Positions 1 to 7,949 of a DNA stretch of 64,000 bases are shown here, one piece after another. Position 1 is the stretch's first letter. The number at the start of each line of letters is the position of its first letter. A program made the position numbers and the translations under genes. The notes beneath the pieces were generated by a model, which was not told the DNA's origin, searched no databases, and was given only the letters and a program-made list of their open reading frames with translations. The DNA comes from Methanobrevibacter millerae (GTDB lineage: Archaea > Methanobacteriota > Methanobacteria > Methanobacteriales > Methanobacteriaceae). The DNA is taken from positions 127,562-191,561 of the forward strand of contig NZ_FMXB01000003.1 in assembly GCF_900103415.1 (NCBI RefSeq), written 5' to 3'.

Positions 1-765
1 TTTATCATGAAGGATTGATCTTTTTCTAATCACGTTTTCACCGCTGAATCCCTGAATGAATGTTGAAAGAAGTCCTGATGCTGCATAGTAATCCATAACG
101 ACATCACACTCTCTGGTTTCAATGGATTTAGGGTCAAGCGAGTTATGTGCCAGCTTGCACACTTCATCAGTTATCTTTTCATATTCCAAATCGAGAAATC
201 TTGAGCTGTTGTAGTCGTATGCAGTTGCAAACTGGTCGTCCTTTTCAATGTAAACAGATAATCCTCCGGAAAATGCTGTGCCTTCATCAAAGGTGTTCAC
301 TCCGTTTGAATTGACAATCAGCTCTTTTCCCTTTGAGGCTGAAAATCCGCAGGAGCTGATGTTGCACTTGTTGTCTTTAGTTCTTTCGATGATGTTTTCA
401 AGGTATTCGCAGCATTCGTCAAGGCTTAAATCATCATAACTTTTATCAAAAGTTCCATTAATGTCACTGTATTTTCCCTGCTGTGAAAATTCGTAGTTTT
501 CATCAATTTTATTTAATTTTGAGTTTTCCAATGCTTTTCGCGCAGTCTCGGGAATTTTATCTAAATCGGATGTGTATGCAAAGCCCATTTTATTGTCCTT
601 TATTATCCTGATTCCCACTCCGCTGTCAATTTCCTCCTTTGCAAAGTTCAGGACGTCATTTTTGGATTCGACTTCGATGAGTTCTGTGTTGCTTATATAG
701 ATTTCCCAGTCCTCTGAGAGTCTTTCAACTTCCTTTATGCATTTATCGGCTATTTCATAAATCAT
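1..765 (-). CDS. TldD/PmbA family protein, N-terminal part (runs off the window)
   Basis: The reading frame is open from an ATG at 765 to the window edge, giving 255 residues with no stop. The ATG follows a GGAGGAT ribosome site. The N-terminus (MIYEIADKCIKEVERL) and the conserved stretch around SGVGIRIIKDNKMGFAYTS match the TldD/PmbA fold, whose members act as peptidases or peptide-maturation factors. The C-terminal half, where TldD-type proteins carry the metal-binding HExxxH, is outside the window, so TldD-like and PmbA-like (no metal site) cannot be separated. It lies 1 nt beyond the phosphoglycolate phosphatase stop, so it is the last visible gene of the hypD operon. Confidence 0.72.
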   Translation of the reverse strand, partial: MIYEIADKCIKEVERLSEDWEIYISNTELIEVESKNDVLNFAKEEIDSGVGIRIIKDNKMGFAYTSDLDKIPETARKALENSKLNKIDENYEFSQQGKYSDINGTFDKSYDDLSLDECCEYLENIIERTKDNKCNISSCGFSASKGKELIVNSNGVNTFDEGTAFSGGLSVYIEKDDQFATAYDYNSSRFLDLEYEKITDEVCKLAHNSLDPKSIETRECDVVMDYYAASGLLSTFIQGFSGENVIRKRSILHDK

Positions 766-766
766 G

Positions 767-1477
767 TTATCCTCCAAAGGCAAATTTATTAATGGCTTCA
801 GCCACTCCGTCACCAAAATTATTTTCACATGTATAAGTGCTAATCTCCTTTAAGGTATCATCTGCGTTTGCAACAGCTATTTTAACTCCAGCTTCCTTCA
901 GGAAATCCTGGTCGTTTTCGCTGTCTCCGATGGCCATCACGTTTTCCATATTTATGCCGTTCTTCTCGCAGAGCCTTCTGAGTGAGCTTCCCTTATTGAC
1001 TCTCTTGTCGGTAACGTGAAGCGCAAAGCCACTGTCATAGATTTCAAGCTCATCTGCATGTTCATAATCATTAAGGGCATCTTCAATGACTTTCCTTTCG
1101 ATTGTCTTGTAGAATACGATTTCCGTTGCCCTGTATTCGTTGTCGTGAGAGGCGTGTCTGGAATAATCATCGCCCAGTTTCTCTTTGAGATGAATGTCGG
1201 CATTTTCGATGTATTCCCTTTTAACCAGAATCTCAACGGCATTGTTATTGTATCCTTCCTTGAAAATCATTCCTCCGTTTTCAGCCACAAGGCCTCCGCT
1301 GCAGCCTATCAGCACCTCGGCCGCATAGGCATAGTTGACAACGTTTCCGGTAACGATTATCGTTGGAATTCCTTTCTCTTCTGCATCCCTCAGGGCTTCG
1401 ATTGCGGAAATACAAATTTTCCTTTTGTCGTCAGTAATTGTTCCGTCAATGTCGACGGCTATAGCTTCAATTTTCAT
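767..1477 (-). CDS. Phosphoglycolate phosphatase, archaeal HAD type
   Basis: This 236-residue protein is a HAD-superfamily phosphatase of the archaeal TA0175/Cof-like group, normally annotated as phosphoglycolate phosphatase (2-phosphoglycolate to glycolate plus phosphate). The nucleophile motif VDIDGTIT is at residues 8-15 (Asp9 nucleophile, Asp11 general acid). Motif II is the IIVTGN segment near residue 40. The metal-binding motif GDSENDQDF is near residue 184. The cap between them is the small type C2 cap. The ribosome site AAGGAGC overlaps the last codons of hypD and the start is 2 nt past that stop, so translation is probably coupled. The exact substrate is inferred from family and length; other sugar phosphates are possible. 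Confidence 0.8.
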   Translation of the reverse strand: MKIEAIAVDIDGTITDDKRKICISAIEALRDAEEKGIPTIIVTGNVVNYAYAAEVLIGCSGGLVAENGGMIFKEGYNNNAVEILVKREYIENADIHLKEKLGDDYSRHASHDNEYRATEIVFYKTIERKVIEDALNDYEHADELEIYDSGFALHVTDKRVNKGSSLRRLCEKNGINMENVMAIGDSENDQDFLKEAGVKIAVANADDTLKEISTYTCENNFGDGVAEAINKFAFGG

Positions 1478-1479
1478 TT

Positions 1480-2526
1480 TTAGCTCCTTGAATATCTGTG
1501 TGCGATGTTACAGGTTCCTTCCTTACTTACCATGCATGCTCCAATCGGATGAAGCGGATTGCATTCCTTTCTAAAGAGCTTGCAGTCTTCAGGTCTTGCA
1601 AGGCCCCTTAATATAGGTCCGCAGATACATCCTTTAGGAGCTTCCTTAACGTCCTTTACCTCAATGTCATACTTTTCACGAGCATTGAAGTCTGAAAATT
1701 CCTTTTTAATTTCCAAAATGGAATTAGGAATCTTAGGAAATCCTCTCCATTCCCTGCTTGCAACGTCAAATACCTCATCAATCATGTTGGTTGCAATGAC
1801 GTTTCCCTCTTCACGGACTGCTCTTGCGTATTCGTTGTCTATTTTCGGTGTTTCATTATGAATCTGTCTTAAAATCATGTAAACTGACATCAGGATGTCC
1901 AGCGGATTGAATCCGGCAACTGCCTGTGGAATTCCAAAGTCGGTTGAGAAATATTCGAACGGCTTCGTTCCGATAATCGTACAGACGTGTCCCGGCTGAA
2001 TCAGTGCGTTTAAGCTGGTCTGTCCTGAATTAATTAAAAAGTCAATTGCAGGAGGTATCAGCCTGTGGCAGGACAGTACAGAGAAGTTTTCAGGAGGTGT
2101 TGACAGAAGCTCCGCAGCCGTTGTAGGCGCAGTGGTTTCAAAACCTGCAGCCATAAAGACAACGTCATTGTCTTCCTTTTCAGCTATTTCAATTGCTTTG
2201 TTGATTCCGTAAACGATTCTTACATCCCCACCTTCAGCTTTTGCATCTGCAAGGGAACCTTTGGAACCAGGAACTCTCAGCATGTCTCCGAACGTTGTTA
2301 TCGTCACTCCCCTTTCAACTAACTCTAAACACTCGTCGATTTCACGTGATGGAACGACGCAAACGGGACATCCAGGACCTGCAACAATTTCCACTTCGTC
2401 AGGCAGAAGGCTTCTTATTCCGTTTTCCATGATTGTATGTTCGTGGGAACCGCAAACGTGCATTATCTTAACGGGTGTAGCTAGTTTATTGATTCTTTCC
2501 AATAGCTCTTTTGACATATTTTTCAT
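1480..2526 (-). CDS. hypD: Hydrogenase maturation protein HypD
   Basis: HypD is the Fe-S scaffold on which the Fe(CN)2CO group of [NiFe] hydrogenases is assembled together with HypC. At 348 residues it has the family's usual length. Family motifs are intact: HVCGSHEHT near residue 24, GPGCPVCV near 50, TFGDMLRVPG near 79, FMAAGFETTAPT near 125, and the C-terminal cysteines in GCICGPILRG and CNPLHPIGACMVS for the [4Fe-4S] cluster. The ATG at 2526 has a GGTGTGA ribosome site. No other hyp gene is in the window, so this copy is separate from its partners. It is first in a minus-strand operon with the phosphatase and the TldD-like gene. Confidence 0.97.
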   Translation of the reverse strand: MKNMSKELLERINKLATPVKIMHVCGSHEHTIMENGIRSLLPDEVEIVAGPGCPVCVVPSREIDECLELVERGVTITTFGDMLRVPGSKGSLADAKAEGGDVRIVYGINKAIEIAEKEDNDVVFMAAGFETTAPTTAAELLSTPPENFSVLSCHRLIPPAIDFLINSGQTSLNALIQPGHVCTIIGTKPFEYFSTDFGIPQAVAGFNPLDILMSVYMILRQIHNETPKIDNEYARAVREEGNVIATNMIDEVFDVASREWRGFPKIPNSILEIKKEFSDFNAREKYDIEVKDVKEAPKGCICGPILRGLARPEDCKLFRKECNPLHPIGACMVSKEGTCNIAHRYSRS

Positions 2527-2614
2527 AATTCACACCAAAGAATTTAATATTATAATATATTAATATTATTAATAGATATTAATTAAATTTTTTTATTAAT
2601 TATTTGTGATTATT

Positions 2615-4285
2615 ATGTTCCAAAACAATAAGATTTTGGTAGTTATTCCAGCAAGGGGAGGTTCCAAGGGAATTCCCCGTAAGAATATACGTTTATTGGG
2701 AGATAAACCATTAATTTCTTATGCAATTGACATAGCAAAGTCGTCAGAGTATGTTGATGATGTTGTAGTATCTACCGAAGACACTGACATAGCACTGATA
2801 GCCGAAAAGTTCGGTGCAAGCGTTGTAAGGCGCTCTCCGGATTTGGCGGGGGATATGATACCGATAGATCCCGTTGTTTTCGATGCGACAGTACAGAAAG
2901 AAAAATTAGCATTTGACGAATATGATATTGTAATTACAATACAGCCTACATCTCCGCTTCTTAAAACGGAAACTCTTGACAAAGCCATTGAGAGATTTGA
3001 AAGCTTTGACGTTGACACGGTCATTTCCGTTGTGGATGACAGGCATTTGAGCTGGGGATACAGCGAAGCGGAAAGGCGATATTTCCCGCTTTACTCAGAA
3101 AGGCTTAACCAGCAGTACCTTCCTCCGGAGTATAAGGAAACTGGAAGTTTTTTTGCAACAAGACGTGGTTTTATAACTCCAAATTCAAGAATGGGCAATA
3201 ATGTTGATTTGATTCAGATTTCATCAGAGGAAAGCATCAATATAGAATCCTATGAAGACTGGTGGGTTGCAGAACATTATCTCAACAAAAAAAGAATCGC
3301 CCTCGTTGTGGACGCCTATGATGAAATCGGAACGAGCCACGTTTCAAGATGTATTTCCATGGCCTACAAACTGCTGAGCAATGAGCTTATCTTTTTCATT
3401 GACGAGTCACATCATCTGGCAATAGATATTGTAAAAAGCTTCAATTTCCCATTCAGGCTTTATGATGGTGAAGATGAACTTTTTAAGTCTTTAGAGGATT
3501 ACAATCCTCAGATTGTCATAAACGATATTTGCGATACTTCAGCAGAATACGTCGCCCAGCTGAAGGCGAGGGGTTATTTTGTCATTAACTTTGAAGACCT
3601 TGGTTTGGGTGCCCGTGAAGCTGACATGGTATTTGATGTTTTCGGCGAACATGGCGAAGAATCTGTAAATGTCTTTTCAGGACATAAGTTCTACATCCTG
3701 AAGGACGAATTCTACTATCAGCCGACAAAAATCGTATCTCCTGAAGTTTCTAACGTGATTATAACTCTGGGTGAAAACGATTCAAATAAGATTACCGAAA
3801 AGGTATTGGATGGCGTTTTGGCAAGTGGATATGCCGGAAGAATCGATGTCCTTCTGGGACTGGGATATCCGGACAAATCAGAAATTATGGAAAAATACGA
3901 GTTGAAAAATAACGTTCAAATTTATAATAGAGTTGAAAATATCAGTGACTTCATGTTAAGGGCAGATATTATATTCACTTCTGCCGGCAGAAGCATGTAT
4001 GAAGTCTGTTCAGTTGGAACTCCGTGCATCTGCATTTGCAGAACTGAAAGGGAACTGACCCACTCATTTGGATTTCCAAACAACGGATTCATCAACATGG
4101 GTCTTGGAGAGAACGTATCCGTTGAGGAAATAACAACACAGTTCAAGCTGCTGTGGCAGGACTTTGATATGAGGCAGAACATGAGCCAGCTTATGAAAAA
4201 CATTGATTTGAAGCACGGCTTTGACAATATCTGGTCCATAGTTGAGGAAAGGTATTGGGCCAGCAAATTTGAAGAAAATCATTAG
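2615..4285 (+). CDS. Fused CMP-nonulosonate synthetase / PseG-like sugar nucleotide hydrolase
   Basis: Two domains are fused. Residues 1-225 are a CMP-sialate-type cytidylyltransferase (NeuA/LegF/PseF family) with the signature IPARGGSKGIPRKN near residue 11 and TIQPTSPLL near 110. Residues 230-535 resemble PseG/SpsG, a GT-B-like UDP-sugar hydrolase: IGTSHVSRC keeps the histidine of the G-x-x-H-x-x-R signature, and TSAGRSMYEVCSVGTP fits the C-terminal nucleotide-binding loop. The frame is also open from a GTG at 2606, but GTGAT there looks like the ribosome site for the ATG at 2615, so I prefer 2615. With the NeuB-like gene 9 nt downstream it should make and activate a nonulosonic acid (legionaminic or pseudaminic type) for surface glycans. 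The exact sugar cannot be told from sequence. Confidence 0.85.
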   Translation: MFQNNKILVVIPARGGSKGIPRKNIRLLGDKPLISYAIDIAKSSEYVDDVVVSTEDTDIALIAEKFGASVVRRSPDLAGDMIPIDPVVFDATVQKEKLAFDEYDIVITIQPTSPLLKTETLDKAIERFESFDVDTVISVVDDRHLSWGYSEAERRYFPLYSERLNQQYLPPEYKETGSFFATRRGFITPNSRMGNNVDLIQISSEESINIESYEDWWVAEHYLNKKRIALVVDAYDEIGTSHVSRCISMAYKLLSNELIFFIDESHHLAIDIVKSFNFPFRLYDGEDELFKSLEDYNPQIVINDICDTSAEYVAQLKARGYFVINFEDLGLGAREADMVFDVFGEHGEESVNVFSGHKFYILKDEFYYQPTKIVSPEVSNVIITLGENDSNKITEKVLDGVLASGYAGRIDVLLGLGYPDKSEIMEKYELKNNVQIYNRVENISDFMLRADIIFTSAGRSMYEVCSVGTPCICICRTERELTHSFGFPNNGFINMGLGENVSVEEITTQFKLLWQDFDMRQNMSQLMKNIDLKHGFDNIWSIVEERYWASKFEENH

Positions 4286-4294
4286 GGTGTTAAG

Positions 4295-5347
4295 ATGAGG
4301 ATTTTTAGAAAGAAACCGTTTTTGATTGCAGGAATAGGCGTTAATTTTTTTGATATAGCGCAAAGAGAAGAAATCAGCGATATGGAAGCTGCCAAGATGA
4401 TGGTTCTTGAAGCCAAAAGGTGCGGCGTTGATGCCGTCAAGTTCCACTCGTTCAAGGCAGACACTCTTGCATCTAAAAATTCTCCGGCTTATTGGGATTT
4501 GTCCGAAGAGCCTACAACTTCCCAATATGAGCTTTTCAAAAAGTACGACAAGTTCGGAAAGGAGGAATATCGCGAACTGGCCGAATATTGTCGTGAACTG
4601 GACATAATGTTTTTATCCACTCCTTTTGATTTCGAATCCGTTGATTATCTTGATGAATTCATGGATATCTTTCCAGTATCCTCATCAGACTTAACCAACA
4701 TCCCGTTCATCAAGTACATTGCATCCAAAAACAAGCCAATGCTTTTGACAACGGGCGGTGCAACAATCAATGAAATAAGGCAGGCTGTAAGGACAATTGA
4801 AGACGTATCAACCGTTGACATTGCAATAATCCATTCCATATCATCCTATCCTACTGATTATGTGGATGCCAATCTGCTGATGATAAAGGATCTTCTTGAA
4901 AGCTTTCCGGATTATGAGATAGGCTATTCCGACCATACGAAGCCCGATTTGAACATGTTCGTCCTGACGACGGCCTACAGCTTTGGCGCAGACATTATAA
5001 TGAAGCATTTCACTTTGGACAAGTCACTTCCGGGAAACGAGCACTATCACGCAATGGATCCAAACGACGTGCTGGTTTTCAGGTCCAACGTTTCATTCCT
5101 CTCAAAACTCCTTGGTATGAGAAACAAACAGCCATTAATATGTGAATCTTCGGCAAGGCGCCATGCAAGACGCTCCATTGTTGCAGACAAGGACATCAAA
5201 AAGGGTGAAAAGATTACCTTTGGAATGCTTACCTTCAAAAGGCCGGGAACAGGAATAACTCCCGCCAAAATCGATGATGTTATCGGAAAAACCGCATTGG
5301 AGGATATTGCAGAAGATACGCTAATTGACTTTGACATGCTGGAATAG
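4295..5347 (+). CDS. neuB: NeuB-family nonulosonic acid synthase with SAF domain
   Basis: This 350-residue enzyme belongs to the NeuB/LegI/PseI family, which condenses phosphoenolpyruvate with a hexosamine derivative to give a nine-carbon acid. The TIM barrel covers residues 1-280, with AVKFHSFKADTLAS near 48, STPFDFESVDYLDE near 108, GYSDHTKPD near 210 and KHFTLDKSLPGNEHYHAMDP near 232. The last 60 residues form the antifreeze-like SAF domain (RSIVADKDIKKGEKIT). The start follows GGTGTTAAG, 9 nt after the CMP-sugar fusion gene, so the two form an operon. The barrel differs enough from textbook NeuB that legionaminate or pseudaminate synthase is as likely as sialate synthase. Confidence 0.85.
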   Translation: MRIFRKKPFLIAGIGVNFFDIAQREEISDMEAAKMMVLEAKRCGVDAVKFHSFKADTLASKNSPAYWDLSEEPTTSQYELFKKYDKFGKEEYRELAEYCRELDIMFLSTPFDFESVDYLDEFMDIFPVSSSDLTNIPFIKYIASKNKPMLLTTGGATINEIRQAVRTIEDVSTVDIAIIHSISSYPTDYVDANLLMIKDLLESFPDYEIGYSDHTKPDLNMFVLTTAYSFGADIIMKHFTLDKSLPGNEHYHAMDPNDVLVFRSNVSFLSKLLGMRNKQPLICESSARRHARRSIVADKDIKKGEKITFGMLTFKRPGTGITPAKIDDVIGKTALEDIAEDTLIDFDMLE

Positions 5348-5403
5348 CCAATATGGAAAACTTTATTAATGCTTATATTTAATTAATATTTTAGGTGATT
5401 ACC

Positions 5404-6105
5404 ATGAAATTATGCAATAATTGTGGTTACAGGTTAGAAGGCTTTGAAAAATTCTGTCCGGAATGCGGAAAGCAATTTAAAGAGCCTGAAGACAGAGAAG
5501 ATTTTATAGGATCAATTTTCAATCAGTTTTCCTCAGACATGAATGATATAAAGGAAGAGACATTGGAATTTTTCAATGATTTGAAGATTGACGATGTCAT
5601 TGACGACTTTTCAACCAACTCCCAGAGGGCATTGAACCGTGATGCGACCTACGTTTCAAGGGCACGCATAAAACTGGAAAACTCAGGAGACAACAACCGC
5701 ATTATCCGGCTGTGCAACAAGGCCATTCTGATAAATGACAGAAATTGGGAGGCCTATCACATAAAAGGTAAGGCATTAATTAACCTGGGAAGGTATGACG
5801 AGGGAATTGAAGAGCTTATTAGCTCACTGGCATTGAAGGATGACAATCTCGAAGCCAGATGCTACATTGCCAAGGCATATTATCTGAAAGGCGACACGGG
5901 ATATTCCATCAAGGTATACGATTCCATTTTAAATGTCGATGACAAACACCCCGGAGCTCTTAAGGGCAAGGCGTTAATCTTTTTCGATCAGGAAAACTAT
6001 TATGAAGCTAACAAATACTTTGAAAGGGCAAACAACGTCACTTGCCTGTCAAGAAAGCTCCTCAACAAGTGGGACGTCTGCACAAAAAAACTGAAAGAGG
6101 AATAG
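5404..6105 (+). CDS. Zinc-ribbon plus TPR repeat protein
   Basis: The 233-residue protein starts with a double-CxxC zinc ribbon (CNNCGYRLEGFEKFCPECG, residues 4-22), typical of small archaeal adaptor proteins. A linker (to about residue 75) leads into tetratricopeptide repeats: units begin near RIIRLCNKAILINDRNWEAY, GRYDEGIEELISSLALKDDN, GDTGYSIKVYDSILNVDDKH and ENYYEANKYFERANN. Such proteins are scaffolds for protein-protein contacts; the partner is unknown. A frame from GTG 5395 is open too, but AGGTGAT at 5393-5399 is the ribosome site for the ATG at 5404. The stop codon lies in the loop of a terminator hairpin. It lies only 56 nt downstream of neuB but has its own ribosome site. Confidence 0.75.
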   Translation: MKLCNNCGYRLEGFEKFCPECGKQFKEPEDREDFIGSIFNQFSSDMNDIKEETLEFFNDLKIDDVIDDFSTNSQRALNRDATYVSRARIKLENSGDNNRIIRLCNKAILINDRNWEAYHIKGKALINLGRYDEGIEELISSLALKDDNLEARCYIAKAYYLKGDTGYSIKVYDSILNVDDKHPGALKGKALIFFDQENYYEANKYFERANNVTCLSRKLLNKWDVCTKKLKEE

Positions 6106-6112
6106 TTTCCTC
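6097..6112 (+). terminator. Intrinsic terminator containing the stop codon
   Basis: GAGGAA and TTCCTC form a perfect 6-bp stem around the loop TAGT, and a T-rich tract follows. The TAG stop of the TPR gene is in the loop. Confidence 0.6.
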
Positions 6113-6278
6113 ACTTTTTTTAATTTTTTCATCTATATGCCATTATCAAAATTGCTTCTTCAACGATAACCCTCGCATTAATTGAAACAACACCATCATT
6201 ATTTCAATAGTTTAAAAATAAAGTTATCATTTAATTATATGAAAATTGAAAATAAATTAATAAAAAAAGAAGGTAAAA

Positions 6279-7817
6279 TTAAAATTCTGCAGAACAGTCG
6301 GTAGAGTATTTGCTTAGCAATACTGCACATTTGTCAATGGTCTCAGAATCTAATTTTATCGTACTGGTTTGAATAGTATTCAATAATTCGTCAATAAACA
6401 GGTCTTCATCGGTTAAAGGCATATTTATGACAACAACTTCGTTATTTATGAAACCTACAAGCGGCTCGACAAAGCAGTTCCTGATATTGTTTTCGTTAAG
6501 GAAATTAATCAGGTCCTCACCTAAAGTCAATGCCTTCTGCTTGATTGCATTGTCGTGAGGGAATTTGGCTTGTTTTGTCGTGTATCTGAATAGCTTCTGA
6601 TTTCCGACCTGTCTGATTTCAAACTTATCATTTTCATCTTCCATGGAATTAATCAGTTCTATGTTTTCGTTTTCGGAATTCAGTCTGCTTTTAGGATTAT
6701 ACTTTTGTGAAAGCATCGCATAGATTCCTGTAGGTCCGACGACAACGTGGTTGATTCCAACAGGTGAAGTTGGAGTTTTGACATTATAGAATACGTAGTA
6801 GTCCTCAGGAAGACTTAACAAGTGTTCTCTTACGATTCTTGTTCTGATGGTAGTCTCTTGAGTATCTCTTGTTCTATAAAATCCAAATGCAACGATAATG
6901 ATTCCTATCAATAAGGCGGCAAGTCCAATTCCACTGTTTACTAATATGATTTCCACAATACTTAAAACAAATATCACAACACCTGCCAGGATAATGTAAT
7001 GGTCTGTAGTGAAGTTTTTCAAATCAAAGTCAGGACCATCTTCAGACAAGAGTTCCGTAGAAACGATTCCGTCTCCTGGTTCGGCTATTGTCAATTTGCC
7101 CAAAAAGTTTCCGAATCTTCCTTCGCTTTCCTCTTCTGCAACAGGACTGCGATAATATATGTTCATTCCCTTCAGGAATTCGTCCTTAAGGAAACTTTTC
7201 ATAATATTGTAATCGTTTGATTTTGGAACGGCAAATTCCTTACCGAATTTGGATAGAACCGGTTCTGGGATTGTAGTTCTGGCGGTTCTTGGCGTTGCAT
7301 CGATTTGCATTTTCTCCTCTTCAAGTTCCTCTTCTGCAATTTTCTGCATCTGATCTTCTGAAAAGAAGTTTTCAAGCTTATCAGTAATGGATCTTATGGA
7401 GCGTGCGTTTTCATCAATTTCCTCTTCTTCTTCAACTTGCGCATCAGCAGGAACTTCCTGATTGCTTCTGATTATTTCGAGTTCCTTTTTCCTTTCGTCA
7501 ATGATTTTATCCAGTTCCTTGTTCATTTCGGAATCCAGATATCTTAGGGAACCTCCGCAGCTGTCACATTCGTAGTCAAGTATATTGTCGCTTGATTTGA
7601 TTTTGTATTTCAATCCACAGTCCTCGCACTGAACAATCTGTGAATTGTCGTATTTTATAGCACTTAATATGCCTGAACCAGAGGATGTTTGGCTATCAGA
7701 ATAGTCTTCCAAAAGTTCTAAGTCTCCTGCACATGTAGAACATTCAAATGATGAAATGTCGTCATTATCATCGAGTTGGTATTTGGCACCACAGTTCTTA
7801 CAACATACAACTTTCAT
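6279..7817 (-). CDS. Membrane protein with two zinc ribbons and a NERD-like domain
   Basis: The 512-residue protein opens with two similar zinc ribbons (CCKNCGAKYQL...CSTC near residues 5-30 and QCEDCGLKYKI...CDSC near 63-90), an evident internal duplication. An acidic coiled region (about 100-165) follows. Two hydrophobic helices (about 275-312) anchor it in the membrane. Residues 330-470 resemble the nuclease-related NERD domain: YYVFYNVKTPTSPVGINHVV then VGPTGIYAMLSQKY. In typical NERD domains the conserved positions read D-H-hydrophobic and later E-x-K; here they read N-H and S-Q-K, so nuclease activity is doubtful. The start has a GAGGATT site. It stands alone, 132 nt from the next minus-strand gene. 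Function unknown; a membrane-tethered nucleic acid sensor is only a guess. Confidence 0.65.
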   Translation of the reverse strand: MKVVCCKNCGAKYQLDDNDDISSFECSTCAGDLELLEDYSDSQTSSGSGILSAIKYDNSQIVQCEDCGLKYKIKSSDNILDYECDSCGGSLRYLDSEMNKELDKIIDERKKELEIIRSNQEVPADAQVEEEEEIDENARSIRSITDKLENFFSEDQMQKIAEEELEEEKMQIDATPRTARTTIPEPVLSKFGKEFAVPKSNDYNIMKSFLKDEFLKGMNIYYRSPVAEEESEGRFGNFLGKLTIAEPGDGIVSTELLSEDGPDFDLKNFTTDHYIILAGVVIFVLSIVEIILVNSGIGLAALLIGIIIVAFGFYRTRDTQETTIRTRIVREHLLSLPEDYYVFYNVKTPTSPVGINHVVVGPTGIYAMLSQKYNPKSRLNSENENIELINSMEDENDKFEIRQVGNQKLFRYTTKQAKFPHDNAIKQKALTLGEDLINFLNENNIRNCFVEPLVGFINNEVVVINMPLTDEDLFIDELLNTIQTSTIKLDSETIDKCAVLLSKYSTDCSAEF

Positions 7818-7949
7818 AATAATCCTCTTACATTGCCTTTATATTATTAGTTATGATTGGTTTTTATTATTAAATATATTCATTTGATGAATTTTTCAAT
7901 TATCATTTATTAAAAAAACTCGGCTTAAAAACATTTAAAAAGTGTTAGC

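Noticed and set aside
952..1242. Frames opposite to or overlapping the phosphatase gene, and many similar shadow frames elsewhere
   Set aside because: They lack ribosome sites and family features and are explained by the codon pattern of the real genes.
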